From assembly GCF_003598715.1 (NCBI RefSeq), contig NZ_QZFU01000023.1, forward strand, positions 434,001 through 498,000: 64,000 bases of DNA, written 5' to 3'. Shown here piece by piece: positions 50,950 through 60,413 of the stretch. Made by a program: the position numbers and the translations under genes. This DNA is from Nocardia panacis (GTDB lineage: Bacteria; Actinomycetota; Actinomycetes; Mycobacteriales; Mycobacteriaceae). Under the pieces are notes generated by a model. That model saw only the letters and a list, made by a program, of their open reading frames with translations. It had not been told where the DNA came from and made no database searches. Every line of letters begins with the position of its first letter. Within the stretch, counting starts at the first letter, position 1.

Positions 50950-51684
50950 ATGAACAGCGTGCTGACCACCCTGCGGATCTTCGAGGAAGTCGCCGGCAAC
51001 CAACCTGCGGGACTCAGCGACCTGGCGCGACGATTGAACATCCCCAAAAGCACCGTCCAGCGCAGCCTCAAGACCCTTCAACAAGCGGGCTGGGTGCGCT
51101 CCACCGCCGACGGCCACTGGGAAATCACCGGGCTCGCATTCCGTTTGGGCAGCACCGTGGCCGCCCGCCACAATCTCCGCGATATCGCGCTGCCCGAACT
51201 GTCCGCCCTACAGGCCGCGACCGGCGAGACCGTCCACCTCGCCGTCCCCGACGGCGCGGAACTCGTGCTCATCGAACGCCTCGACAGTTCGCACCAACTG
51301 CGCGCCTTCCTCCCCCTCGGCACCCGACTCCCCCTGCACGCGGCCGCCACCGGCAAGGCGTACCTCGCCACCCTCCCCGACGCCCGCATCGCGGACCACC
51401 TCGCCCGCACCCCCGCCCAAACCACCGCGCACACCATCACCGACACCGAAAAGCTCTGGGACGAAATCCATCTCATCCGCGAACGCGGCTACGCCACCAC
51501 CGTCGACGGTCTGCACGAAGGGATCAGCGCCGTAGCCGTCGCCCTGCGCGGCTCCCCCGGCCCCGCCCGCGCCTGCTTCAGCATCTCCGGCCCCTCCTCC
51601 CGCCTCACCCCCGGCCACTTCGACAGCTACGCCGCCCGCGCACTCGCCACCCGCGACACCATCGAGCGCCTACTTCCGGCCTAG
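50950..51684 (+). CDS. IclR-family regulator
   Basis: This 244-residue IclR protein has an N-terminal winged helix (MNSVLTTLRIFEEVAGNQPA, LARRLNIPKSTVQRSLKTLQ) and a C-terminal effector domain with the typical PLHAAATGKAYLA segment. AAGGAG precedes the ATG. It is divergent from matB, and the dyad at 50869 sits between, so it most likely represses malonate activation in the absence of an effector such as malonate or malonyl-CoA. Confidence 0.9.
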   Translation: MNSVLTTLRIFEEVAGNQPAGLSDLARRLNIPKSTVQRSLKTLQQAGWVRSTADGHWEITGLAFRLGSTVAARHNLRDIALPELSALQAATGETVHLAVPDGAELVLIERLDSSHQLRAFLPLGTRLPLHAAATGKAYLATLPDARIADHLARTPAQTTAHTITDTEKLWDEIHLIRERGYATTVDGLHEGISAVAVALRGSPGPARACFSISGPSSRLTPGHFDSYAARALATRDTIERLLPA

Positions 51685-51739
51685 GGGTGTCGCAGGACAG
51701 TTCGCGATAGTAGAGGCTTGCCGAATCAGCCAAGGACCA

Positions 51740-52693
51740 CTAGGCAGCCGCGACGGCGCGCAGGGCATCGAGCGTATCGAATTCCCGTTCGAAAGCCATT
51801 CGGGCCAACGCGGTTCGATTCGGGCAGGCGATTTTGACCAGTGTCGATTCGATATGGCTGCGGACGGTGCGGACCGCGATACCCAGTGCCGAGGCGATTC
51901 GCTCGTTCGGCCAGCCTCTGGCGACCAGTCCGATGACGTCGAGTTCGCGGCCAGTAAGGTGGCCGAGTTCTCCCGCCCGGCCCATGCGGACGAGGACACC
52001 GTCCACGCGGCGCACCGCACGCACGTGCCACCAGGTTCCGTCGACGGCGCGGTGCTGGAATCCGATGCGACCCACCGCGTCGGCGCAGGTCGCGGTGATG
52101 CGCAGTTCCGTGGGAGTCAGTGGTGCGCCCTCGCCTGCCCGCACCTCGATCGCATCCCGCGCGATACGGACGACCACCTCGGCCGCCATGTCATCGGGTT
52201 CTGCGCCCGGATCGGTGAGTCCGGCGAGATCATGGGAAAGCAGCGTCAATGCGAGACGCGACTCGTCGTCCAGGGGTGTGGGGTGCGTCGAACTCATGGC
52301 AAGGAAACCCGGCTTGGACGCGCACGCGAGCGGTAGCGTGAGTCCCTCACGAAAACCATTGGGCTGTAGTGCGTCCCGATAGGTTCGGGTTTCGCGGACA
52401 TCGAAGGGCACGTCGATGAATCGCAGGGCGATGCCGTCGCGCACCGCGATCCGATGCACCGGGCAGGATCGACTGTAGGTCGTGGTCAGGTAGGCGAGGG
52501 TCGCGTCCGGGTAGTCGAGGTTGACCAGCGCGGTCCGCGCCTCGCCGCCGAACCCGCGCGCGACCAGTGCGGCGCAGTCGTATCCGAGTCTGTCGCGCAG
52601 GGCACGCACCGGATCCGCGATGGGTATCTCGCCGCGGCCCGCCGCACGGATCTCCCCGGCGAGCCGGGTCCACCACTGTATTTCCGCGACCAT
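51740..52693 (-). CDS. LuxR-family regulator with N-terminal sensory region
   Basis: This 317-residue regulator has a C-terminal LuxR helix-turn-helix (LTGRELDVIGLVARGWPNER, VRTVRSHIESTLVKI). The first 220 residues resemble a GAF-like sensory fold with a DYPDATLAYLTTTYS segment and PHRI-like region but no clear ligand motif. It is divergent from the amidase gene across 156 bp, so the amidase is a plausible target. Phosphorylation is not expected because no receiver domain is present. Confidence 0.82.
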   Translation of the reverse strand: MVAEIQWWTRLAGEIRAAGRGEIPIADPVRALRDRLGYDCAALVARGFGGEARTALVNLDYPDATLAYLTTTYSRSCPVHRIAVRDGIALRFIDVPFDVRETRTYRDALQPNGFREGLTLPLACASKPGFLAMSSTHPTPLDDESRLALTLLSHDLAGLTDPGAEPDDMAAEVVVRIARDAIEVRAGEGAPLTPTELRITATCADAVGRIGFQHRAVDGTWWHVRAVRRVDGVLVRMGRAGELGHLTGRELDVIGLVARGWPNERIASALGIAVRTVRSHIESTLVKIACPNRTALARMAFEREFDTLDALRAVAAA

Positions 52694-52849
52694 TGCGAAC
52701 CTCCAATGTCAGACAGCATTGCGGCGGTCCGATGCCACGTCAAGCTTCCGCCGCATATCCGGGCGGCGACCGGAACGGCTTTTCGGCCGATGTGCGCTAC
52801 CTCACGGCTGGGTAGCGTCGCGCCGAACACTCGCAGTAAGGAAGTCACG

Positions 52850-54286
52850 ATGAAGATCGACGAATACGCCGCACTCGACGCGACCGCGCTGGCCGCGGTC
52901 ATCGCCGCCGGGGAGGTCACCGCCGACGAGGTGGCCGCAGTCGCCACCGCGGCGATCACCGAGGTGAACAAGGAACTGAACGCGGTCGTCGCCGGACCGT
53001 TCGACCGTCCCCTCGACTATGCCCCCGATGGCCGATTCGCGGGCGTGCCCTTCGCGATCAAGGATCTGGTCTGTCAGATCGCAGGCGTGCCGACCCGCCT
53101 GGGAACACGCCTCACCGGCACCGGGCTCGTCCCGCCCGCGGATTCGCATCTGATGGAACGCTTCCGCGCGGCCGGTCTGGCGACACTGGCCGTGACGACG
53201 ACACCGGAGCTGGGTTTCAACGGCAACTCCGAGGCCCTGGCCTACGGTTCCACGCGCAACCCATGGCATACGGCCCACAGCGCGGGCGGTTCGAGCGGCG
53301 GCTCGGCGGCGCTCGTCGCGGCCGGTGCGCTGCCGGTCGCGCATGCCAATGACGGTGGCGGGTCCATCCGTATTCCGGCCGCCTGCAACGGGCTCGTCGG
53401 GCTCAAGCCGAGTCGCGGGCGGGTGCCCTCGGGACCGGGCCATTCCGAGGGCCTGTTCGGATGCGGTGTCGAACTCGCGGTGAGCCGGACGGTGCGCGAC
53501 ACGGCGGCGCTGCTGGACGAGGTGGCCGTGAGCTTTCCGGGCGATCCCTTCGTCATCGCCCAGCCCGCGCGCCCCTGGAGCCAGGAGGTGGGCGCCGATC
53601 CGGGCAGGTTGCGCATCGCCTTGCACACCGAATCCTGGGCGGGAAGCTACGTGGATCCCGAGGTCGCCCAAACGGTCGAGGCCGTCGCGCAGGTGCTGGA
53701 AGCCGCAGGGCATCACGTCGAGCGAGCGACGCCGCGAATCGAATGGCAGACGGTGCTGAACTCGACCATCACCCTGTGGACCACCTTCTTGGCCGAGGCG
53801 GTCGCGGGACTCGAGGCCATGACCGGAACGAAAGCGAGCGCCGAGAATCTCGAACGCGCCACGCTGGCATGCGTCGAACACGGGCGCTCACTCGACGCCT
53901 TGGCCCTGTGCGCGGCCCTCGACGCGGGCAACACCATCACCCGCGAAGTCGGACGATTCTTCACCGAATACGACCTGCTGTTGACACCCGTGCACAACAC
54001 GCCCGCCCCACCGCTGGGCCACCTCGACCAGAACGCGGACCTGACCGCTGTCGAATGGGCCACGCACCTGTTCGACAACTGCTCGTTCACGCCGCTGTAC
54101 AACCAGACCGGCATGCCCGCGATCAGCCTCCCGCTCGGCCAGTCCACGCGGGGGCTGCCCATCGGCGTTCAACTCGGCGGGCCTGCCTGTTCGGAGGCGT
54201 TGCTGCTGCGGGTCGCCGCCCAGCTCGAGCAGGCGATGCCGTGGGCGGATCGGCGGCCGAGGGTGCACGCGGCGAACTTCGGGTAG
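52850..54286 (+). CDS. Amidase-signature hydrolase
   Basis: This 478-residue amidase-signature enzyme has the Ser-cisSer-Lys triad in view: Lys71 (FAIKDLV), cis-Ser149 in SAGGSSGGSAAL and nucleophile Ser172 (NDGGGSIRIPAACN). It hydrolyses a carboxamide. The family includes malonamidases, allophanate hydrolases and broad amidases, and the substrate cannot be told from sequence. The ATG at 52850 follows AAGGAAG. It is divergent from the LuxR regulator, and a hairpin follows at 54292. MatB lies 2 kb away, so a malonamate-to-malonyl-CoA route can be imagined but is speculative. Confidence 0.85.
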   Translation: MKIDEYAALDATALAAVIAAGEVTADEVAAVATAAITEVNKELNAVVAGPFDRPLDYAPDGRFAGVPFAIKDLVCQIAGVPTRLGTRLTGTGLVPPADSHLMERFRAAGLATLAVTTTPELGFNGNSEALAYGSTRNPWHTAHSAGGSSGGSAALVAAGALPVAHANDGGGSIRIPAACNGLVGLKPSRGRVPSGPGHSEGLFGCGVELAVSRTVRDTAALLDEVAVSFPGDPFVIAQPARPWSQEVGADPGRLRIALHTESWAGSYVDPEVAQTVEAVAQVLEAAGHHVERATPRIEWQTVLNSTITLWTTFLAEAVAGLEAMTGTKASAENLERATLACVEHGRSLDALALCAALDAGNTITREVGRFFTEYDLLLTPVHNTPAPPLGHLDQNADLTAVEWATHLFDNCSFTPLYNQTGMPAISLPLGQSTRGLPIGVQLGGPACSEALLLRVAAQLEQAMPWADRRPRVHAANFG

Positions 54287-54291
54287 CGATG

Positions 54292-54317
54292 TGTACCGCC
54301 GAATGGTCGGCGGTACA
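54292..54317 (+). terminator. Hairpin after the amidase gene
   Basis: TGTACCGCCGA and TCGGCGGTACA form a perfect 11-bp stem with an ATGG tetraloop, 5 bp after the amidase stop. It should end the amidase transcript and separate it from the FAD oxidase 150 bp downstream. Confidence 0.75.
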
Positions 54318-54467
54318 TCCCGACAAGCCCAACCCGTCGGATGCGCGAATCACGCCTCATGGCAGCGTATCGCGTGACTCGCCGATCGATGGCGCGGTCG
54401 TGAACCGGTATCGACCGGTGCGACTTCGGATCGACGAGCCGAGCAGCAACGAACTTCAGAGGACATC

Positions 54468-55859
54468 GTGACCCGCACAGACACCACCATCGCCGCCGAA
54501 CTCATCCGGATCCTCCCCGCGGGCCGGGTAATCACGGACCCGGATGTGGCGCTGGGCTTGTCACACGATCAGGCCGCGTGGGGTCCGGTCGGCACACCCG
54601 CCGCCGTCGTGCGGGCACGCGACAGCGCCGAGGTCCAGCAAGTGGTGCTGGCCTGCTTGAAGCACGGCGCGCCGCTGGTCCCGCGCGGCGCGGGAACAGG
54701 GCTGTCCGGCGGGGCCAATGCCATCGACGGCGGCGTGGTCCTCGTCTTGGAGGCGATGGACTCGATTCTGGAAGTCGATCCGCTCGAACGCATCGCCGTC
54801 GTACAGCCGGGCGTCGTCAACGACGATCTGCGCTCGCATGTTGCGACGCAAGGTCTCTGGTACCCACCCGACCCCGCCAGCTCGCCGTGGTCGACGATCG
54901 GCGGGAATATGGCGACGAACGCGGGCGGCGTCTGCTGCGTGAAGTACGGCGTCACTCGCGATTACGTCATCGCGGCCGAGGTGGTGACGGGCACCGGAGA
55001 GATCGTGCGATTGGGTCGCCGCACCGCCAAAGGGGTCGCCGGATACGACCTGCTCGGTCTCATGGTCGGCTCCGAAGGCACCCTCGGGGTCATCACGGAG
55101 ATCACCGTCAAACTGCGCCCACTGCCGCCTGCCGGGGTCGTGGTGGTCGGATCCTTCGCGAAAACGGTCCAGGCCGGTGCCGCGGTCCGCGCCGCCCGCG
55201 CCGCCGGATTGCAGCCCGCCGCACTGGAACTGGTCGACCGACACTGCCTCGCGGCGGTCGACGCGTGGAAGAACATGGGCCTGTCCACCGAGGGCGAGGT
55301 CCTACTGCTGGCCCGCTTCGATGACGCCGAGGCCGTCACCGACGCGGAACGGATGCTCGAATGCTTCCGAGCTGCGGGCGCTACCCTCGCCGACCGGTCG
55401 GAAACGGCCGAGGAAGCCGAAATGCTGTTCGCGGCACGCCGACTCGCCTATCCGGCCCTCGAACGACTCGGACCGGTCATGACGGAAGATGTCTGCGTCC
55501 CGATCGCGGCGGTAACGGAAATGCTGGCCCGCATTGACCGAATCGCCCAGCGACACAATGTCACCATCGCCAATATCGCCCACATCGGCGACGGAAACCT
55601 GCACCCACTACTGATTCTCGCCCCCGGCGACGAAGCCAAGAATGCGCGAGCACACGCGGCATTCGAGGAGATCATGTCCGAAGCCATCGACCTCGGCGGC
55701 ACCATCACCGGCGAGCACGGCGTCGGGTTGCTCAAACAGCCCGGCCTCCACCGCGAACTCAGCCCGGCTGTCCTGGAGATGCATCGCGCCGTCAAACGGG
55801 CACTGGATCCTGCGGGAATTTTCAATCCGGGGAAGATCTTCGACGCCGCGCGTTCTTGA
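54468..55859 (+). CDS. FAD-linked oxidase, GlcD/D-lactate dehydrogenase type
   Basis: This is a 463-residue PCMH-type flavoenzyme. The FAD-binding domain has VPRGAGTGLSGGANAIDGGV and PGVVNDDLRSHV with WSTIGGNMATNAGG and GLMVGSEGTLGVITE. The C-terminal cap domain has the catalytic-site pattern NIAHIGDGNLHPLL and GEHGVGLLKQPGL. It oxidises a 2-hydroxy acid such as glycolate or D-lactate. The GTG at 54468 is chosen because the preceding sequence has no homology. It follows the amidase after a terminator. Confidence 0.88.
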   Translation: MTRTDTTIAAELIRILPAGRVITDPDVALGLSHDQAAWGPVGTPAAVVRARDSAEVQQVVLACLKHGAPLVPRGAGTGLSGGANAIDGGVVLVLEAMDSILEVDPLERIAVVQPGVVNDDLRSHVATQGLWYPPDPASSPWSTIGGNMATNAGGVCCVKYGVTRDYVIAAEVVTGTGEIVRLGRRTAKGVAGYDLLGLMVGSEGTLGVITEITVKLRPLPPAGVVVVGSFAKTVQAGAAVRAARAAGLQPAALELVDRHCLAAVDAWKNMGLSTEGEVLLLARFDDAEAVTDAERMLECFRAAGATLADRSETAEEAEMLFAARRLAYPALERLGPVMTEDVCVPIAAVTEMLARIDRIAQRHNVTIANIAHIGDGNLHPLLILAPGDEAKNARAHAAFEEIMSEAIDLGGTITGEHGVGLLKQPGLHRELSPAVLEMHRAVKRALDPAGIFNPGKIFDAARS

Positions 55860-56298
55860 GTTCCCGGCATCGTTTGCTGCCGACTGCTACCGGAATGGCA
55901 CAGGCCGCAGGCCCGACCATGGTCGCGGACCGAGTCTTCCTCGGAGACAAGCTATTCGGTGGGCAGCCTGTGCGCCGTCGGCTTCGATCGTCACCGCGGT
56001 TTGTGTAGCCATGGTCGTCATCCCGTGATGGCAAGCCGCGCTGGAATACAATGGTCAGCCTGATCTCCAGAGGATCAAGCTTGGACTCGGCGACGACGTG
56101 CCGACCTACGGCAGCCACTGGCGGGCGCTGGTGGCGTACATCAAACTCCAACTCTCGGAGCCGGGCCTGAAGATTCCTTGGAATGATGACCCGCCGCCAT
56201 CGCGCGAGCGTCCTGAGTCGAAGGCTCGGCAGAACAATCACCCGGACCGCTCCGGTAGGTTCTGGCGCGCCCGGGCTCACTGTCCCATGGTCATGCTG
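55860..56298. other. Low-information stretch, possible gene debris
   Basis: This 439-bp stretch lies between the FAD oxidase and the NUDIX gene (convergent). A plus frame from about 56029 reads EYNGQPDLQRIKLGLGDD and HWRALVAYIKLQLSEPGLK before degrading, and a second short frame at 55896 begins MAQAAGPTMVADRVF. Neither has a good start, ribosome site or recognisable family. GC is less regular here. I read it as remnants of lost genes. Confidence 0.3.
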
Positions 56299-56763
56299 CT
56301 ACCAGCCGAATACCGAGAAGGGCTCGGCATCGGCCACGTGCCCCATCGCCGCACGACAGTACTCAATCATGTGGTCCGGCAGGTCGCCGATCGGAAAGAA
56401 CTCCAGTGCAGCGCATTTGTCCGGTTCACGGTTGGTCGGTTCACCATCCCATCGGTCCACCGTGAAGAAGAACGCCACCCGACCACCGGACGACGAGTTG
56501 TGCATGATGTGGCTGAAACGGACATCCGCAGCCGCGATACGCACGCCGATCTCCTCATCAGCCTCCCGAATCAGTGCGTCCACAACCGACTCATCGGCTT
56601 CGAGATGACCGGAAGGCAAATGCCACGCACCATCCTCGTACCCGGTGTTCTGGCGTTGCCCGAACAGCGCCGCATCGCCACGACGCAGGATCAGGTGCAC
56701 GTCACCGGTGACCTTGTGTCGCTGCGGCTTTGCCGCCCGACTTGGCTCGATTGTCGTTTCCAA
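56299..56763 (-). CDS. NUDIX hydrolase
   Basis: This is a 154-residue single-domain NUDIX protein. The complete box is GHLEADESVVDALIREADEE with IGV (GX5EX7REUXEEXGU), in GAWHLPSGHLEADESV. FFFTVDRWDGEP follows. It hydrolyses a nucleoside diphosphate linked to another group; the class cannot be told, but ADP-ribose is a common substrate. TTG 56763 is chosen because GGAGGGAG lies 6 bases before it. It is divergent from an ADP-ribosylglycohydrolase. Confidence 0.85.
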   Translation of the reverse strand: METTIEPSRAAKPQRHKVTGDVHLILRRGDAALFGQRQNTGYEDGAWHLPSGHLEADESVVDALIREADEEIGVRIAAADVRFSHIMHNSSSGGRVAFFFTVDRWDGEPTNREPDKCAALEFFPIGDLPDHMIEYCRAAMGHVADAEPFSVFGW

Positions 56764-57077
56764 GATATCTCCCTCCGGGACGAAACGTATGTGTTGACCT
56801 GGACAGTTGGAGCAACCGTCGGTCGAGCGATTCGAGCGTAATCCGTTCAACGCGAGCAGGTTATGCGCCGAGTACATAGGAGGGATCGCGTCGAACCGTC
56901 TGTTCAGACGTCACTCTGCCTGCTCGCTGCCGAATCAGCCTCGACCGCGCTGCGCAGGCTGGGTATCTCTGTCGATCCGAGTCGATCGAATCACACCGCA
57001 CCAGTTCTAGTCGTATCGACCAATTTACTGCTACGCTGCGTCCGCACCGGGAGTTCACCACAGGAAGGGGAGGGCGC
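56764..57077. other. Divergent region between NUDIX and ARH genes
   Basis: These 314 bp contain no convincing gene. A 14-bp dyad CGTCTG-TT-CAGACG lies at 56897-56910 and could be an operator for both neighbours. The two genes face away from each other, so promoters for both should be here. Confidence 0.45.
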
Positions 57078-57920
57078 ATGCTGATCGAGTTGGCGATCGG
57101 AGACGCGTACGGAGCCGGATTCGAGTACGCGGACCGGGGATTCGTCGTCGCACACAATGATCTGACCGGCTACCTTCAGCATCCGGGGCACGACACGATT
57201 CGTCCCGGCGACTACACCGACGACACCCAAATGACCTTGGCGATAGCGGAATCGATCGTTTCGGGCGAACCGTGGACGCCCGAGCACCTCGCCGACCGTT
57301 TCGTCGCGGTCTTCCACCGCGATCCGCGCGACGGGTACGCGGGCCGATTCCGCGACTTCCTCGACACGGTCCACACCGGAGCCGAATTCCTCGAACGCAT
57401 CATCCCCGCCAGCGACAAGAGCGGTGCGGCGATGCGCGCCGCCCCGGTCGGTCTACTGCCCGATATCGCCGAGGTATTGGCCCGCACCGAGATTCAAGCC
57501 CGCATCACCCACGACACCGCCGACGGCATCGAATCCGCCCAGGCCGCGGCCCTCGCCGTGCACTACTGCAGGCGCCACCTCGGCCCGACCGCCGAAATCC
57601 GTTCCTGGATGGGCCGACAATTGGGATCGCGCTGGGCCACCCCATGGCGCGGGAAGGTCGGGTCCAAAGGGTGGATGAGCGTCCGCGCCGCCCTCACCGC
57701 CCTGTCGACCGGCCAATCCCTCACCGAAATCCTGCGGACCAGCATCGCTTTCACCGGCGACGTGGACACCGTCGCCACCATCGCCCTCGCCGCGGCCTCG
57801 CATTCCTCGGATGTTCGCCAAAACCTTCCCGCCGCACTGCTTTCCGGCCTGGAGAACGGCCCCTTCGGCCGCGACTACCTCTACGACCTCGACCAGCGCC
57901 TCCACGCGGCGGTCGGCTGA
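57078..57920 (+). CDS. ADP-ribosylglycohydrolase (ARH/DraG family)
   Basis: This 280-residue protein of the ADP-ribosylglycohydrolase family has the metal-site motifs: IGDAYGAGFE near the start, YTDDTQMTLA (the TDDT motif), and FTGDVDTVATIALAA near the end, where Val replaces the second Thr of GDTDT. It removes ADP-ribose from proteins or cleaves related small molecules, with Mg. An AAGGGGAGG box precedes the ATG. The NUDIX gene opposite could process the released ADP-ribose; this pairing is inferred. Confidence 0.85.
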   Translation: MLIELAIGDAYGAGFEYADRGFVVAHNDLTGYLQHPGHDTIRPGDYTDDTQMTLAIAESIVSGEPWTPEHLADRFVAVFHRDPRDGYAGRFRDFLDTVHTGAEFLERIIPASDKSGAAMRAAPVGLLPDIAEVLARTEIQARITHDTADGIESAQAAALAVHYCRRHLGPTAEIRSWMGRQLGSRWATPWRGKVGSKGWMSVRAALTALSTGQSLTEILRTSIAFTGDVDTVATIALAAASHSSDVRQNLPAALLSGLENGPFGRDYLYDLDQRLHAAVG

Positions 57921-57991
57921 CGGCACGACTCGACGGGGAGTGCGCTGCCGACACCGATGTGGCGTTGTCCAGGCCACAGGGTCGAGAAGCG

Positions 57992-58651
57992 TTAGGGGAC
58001 AGTGATTGTGAGCGGTTTGTCGAAGTCGATGGTCACGCCCGCATCGGCAGCCGCGCCCGCGACTATCGCGTGGACGACCGGTTCCATGCGGCGCACGAAC
58101 TCCTCGGCCGAGTCCGCGTGGTCGGCGGTGCGATGCCACCAGTTCGCCGCGCCCTTCACCGCTCCGACAACCATCGATGCGTAGAAGTCGGCATCGAATT
58201 CCGGGGTGGCGCTCGGTGATCCGACGAGAAGGGTGATCAGGTCGGCGACTTCGACGCGGACGGCCCGCCAGTTCTCGAGTGTCCTGGCGGCGGGATTCTC
58301 CGTGCCCTGGAACAGGAATCGCGCGATATGCGGATGTTCCACGATCAGCGCGGCGTATCCGGTGAGTGCGGAGTTCAGGATCGCCGCCGGGCTCCCCTCG
58401 GGATGCGTGCGCACCTGCGCCAGTCCTGCCGCGATATCCTGCTTGGCCCGGTTCGAGATCGCGAGCGTCAATTCCGCTTTGTCGGCGAAGAATCGGTAGA
58501 GGGTGGGTTTGGAGACCTCCGCCGCCGCGGCGATGGCGCGCATACTGGCCTGCGGTCCCTCGGTCTCGATGACCTGGATGGCGGCATCGATCAGCTTGCG
58601 GCGCATCCGCACCCGATTGTCGGCCCACCGCTCGGTCCGGGCGTCGCCCAC
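57992..58651 (-). CDS. TetR-family regulator
   Basis: This is a 219-residue TetR protein: MRRKLIDAAIQVIETEGPQA, then ASMRAIAAAAEVSKPTLYRF with FADKAEL, followed by a C-terminal ligand domain with DADFYASMVVGAVKGAANWW. The GTG at 58651 is preceded by AAAGGTG. Its stop is 72 bp from that of the converging ARH gene; upstream lies the end of the lipoprotein gene on the same strand. No operator dyad was seen in the 97-bp upstream gap. Target unknown. Confidence 0.87.
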   Translation of the reverse strand: MGDARTERWADNRVRMRRKLIDAAIQVIETEGPQASMRAIAAAAEVSKPTLYRFFADKAELTLAISNRAKQDIAAGLAQVRTHPEGSPAAILNSALTGYAALIVEHPHIARFLFQGTENPAARTLENWRAVRVEVADLITLLVGSPSATPEFDADFYASMVVGAVKGAANWWHRTADHADSAEEFVRRMEPVVHAIVAGAAADAGVTIDFDKPLTITVP

Positions 58652-58748
58652 GGTTCACCTTTCCGACGGTCTTCGCCGATCGGCGCGAATACCGCCTTGT
58701 ATCAGCGATTTTAGCAGGGTGGGCCGCTGCGTCGGCGGTCATGGCGCA

Positions 58749-59897
58749 CTACTTCGCGCAGAGTGCGTGGTCGATCAATTCGTTGGCCAGGTGCAGTTGC
58801 GCGAATCCCTTGCTGTGGGTGATGTCGTCGCCGACGGCGAGTGTCCCGGACATGGCGACGACGGCGCTGCGGCTGCCGTCCTCGGTGGTGGCGGCATTGG
58901 TGAGGTATCCGGTCTGGCCGCCGTTGTGCATCCAATAGGTCCCGCCGCAGGAGAGCGGGACCGAGATCAGACCGAGTCCGTAGCCCGCGCCGGGCCAGGC
59001 CAGTGCGGTCGGGCCGGAGACGGGAACCACGGTGCGCATCATCTTCAGTTCATCGGGCCGTAATAGTTTGCCGCCCAAGAGATTTCGGTAGAAAATCCCG
59101 ATATCCTCGGTAGTGGACAGATATCCGCCCGAGGCATCGGCGTCGACCAATTCGGTGACCTCCACCATCGGCCCGTCCACCTCGAATTGCTGATAGCCCT
59201 TCGCGTGCGGCGCGGGCAGCGCGGGATCATCGCCGGGCCAGCGGGTGTCGCGCAGGCCGAGGGGTTCGAGGATTCGAGCGCGAACCTCGTCGTGCCAGGG
59301 ATGGTGGACTACCTGCTCGATGATCAGACCCAGTAGGACGTAGCCGACGTTGGCGTAGGCCCAGCCGGAGCCCGGTGCGAAGTCCGGAGCGTGCGCCATG
59401 GCCGCCGCAACGGTCTCCTCGGGAGTGCGGGTCTGCAATCGCAACCGGTAATAGTCCTCGGCGGTGGCGATTTCGAACGGGCTATCGTGAATTCCGCCGG
59501 TGTGCTGAAGAAGCTGCCGGATGGTGAGGCGAGTGCCGTCATTGCCATTGCCGCGCACCATATCCGGCAGCCACCGCTGCACCGTGTCGTCGAGGGTGAG
59601 TCTGCCCTCGCCGACCAGCATCAGGACCACGGTCGCGACCAGCGTCTTTGTCAGGCTGCCGGTGCGGAAGTAGCCGTCCGGCGAAACCGGTTCGGGCGCG
59701 GCTATATCCGCGCGTCCCGCCACTGCCGTCCGGTTGGTCCCGGCCACGGTGTCCACCACTCTGGCCTGTACGCCCGCGGTGCCCACCGCGACGATCGCGT
59801 CGACATCGCGTTGCAGTGGGTCGGGTTCGGGTTGGCTGCCACATCCACCGACCGCCAAGGCCGCGACCAGTGTCGCGGCCAGTAACGGGTATCGCAT
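58749..59897 (-). CDS. Lipoprotein of the serine beta-lactamase fold (class C/esterase type)
   Basis: This is a 382-residue lipoprotein. The signal ends in a lipobox (ALAVGGC, Cys19). Active-site motifs of the penicillin-binding/class C fold are present: SLTKT (Ser81, Lys84), YANVGY (YxN) and HNGGQTG (H-x-G). It may be a D-aminopeptidase, esterase or peptidase acting in the cell envelope; true beta-lactamase activity is not implied. A 147-bp gap separates it from the DUF427 gene. Confidence 0.85.
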   Translation of the reverse strand: MRYPLLAATLVAALAVGGCGSQPEPDPLQRDVDAIVAVGTAGVQARVVDTVAGTNRTAVAGRADIAAPEPVSPDGYFRTGSLTKTLVATVVLMLVGEGRLTLDDTVQRWLPDMVRGNGNDGTRLTIRQLLQHTGGIHDSPFEIATAEDYYRLRLQTRTPEETVAAAMAHAPDFAPGSGWAYANVGYVLLGLIIEQVVHHPWHDEVRARILEPLGLRDTRWPGDDPALPAPHAKGYQQFEVDGPMVEVTELVDADASGGYLSTTEDIGIFYRNLLGGKLLRPDELKMMRTVVPVSGPTALAWPGAGYGLGLISVPLSCGGTYWMHNGGQTGYLTNAATTEDGSRSAVVAMSGTLAVGDDITHSKGFAQLHLANELIDHALCAK

Positions 59898-59999
59898 CGC
59901 TTCTCCTCTCGGATCCGCGACAATCCTTCAGTCCCGCACCCGCGCCGACATCCCGCTGTGGTAGCGGTCCGGCACATACTGCGGTACGGGAAGAACATG

Positions 60000-60026
60000 T
60001 CGCACCGTACCCGGGTGTCGGTGCGA
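60000..60026 (-). terminator. Hairpin after the DUF427 gene
   Basis: TCGCACCG and CGGTGCGA form an 8-bp perfect stem with an 11-base loop, in the 147-bp gap between the DUF427 gene (minus, ends 60045) and the lipoprotein start (59897). It probably ends the DUF427 transcript. Confidence 0.5.
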
Positions 60027-60044
60027 TCATCGGTCACGTGAAAC

Positions 60045-60413
60045 CTATTGAATGACGATCTCGACCTTGTCCGGGTAGAAGGCGACATGCCCCGCGATGG
60101 GGGCGACGGCCGCATAGGGTTCGCGGTAGGACCAGATCGCGTCGGTCAGCTCACCTTCGGGAGTGGTGAGGCTGCAATAGGACGCGTCACCTTTGAAAGG
60201 GCAGTAGGTGGTGGTGTCCGAGGGGACCAACAGGCTCTGGTCCACATCCTCGAGCGGAATGTATTGTGCGGCCGGATATTCGGCCTCGCGCAGGGACAGC
60301 GCCCTGGTGGTGTCGGCGACCACGGTATCGCCGCTGCGAACGACGACGCGGCCGCCGGTGGGCTCGATCGTGATCGGGTGGTCCGGTCCGGGAATCCTGG
60401 GTGTACGCGTCAT
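60045..60413 (-). CDS. DUF427 protein
   Basis: This 122-residue protein matches DUF427: SGDTVVADTTRALSLREAEY, PAAQYIPLEDV, and the conserved TTYCPFKGDASYCSLTTPE with WSYREPY. The fold is a small beta-rich domain found singly or duplicated in actinobacteria. Its function is unknown. The 151-bp gap up to the lasso transporter gene holds no gene. Confidence 0.9.
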   Translation of the reverse strand: MTRTPRIPGPDHPITIEPTGGRVVVRSGDTVVADTTRALSLREAEYPAAQYIPLEDVDQSLLVPSDTTTYCPFKGDASYCSLTTPEGELTDAIWSYREPYAAVAPIAGHVAFYPDKVEIVIQ

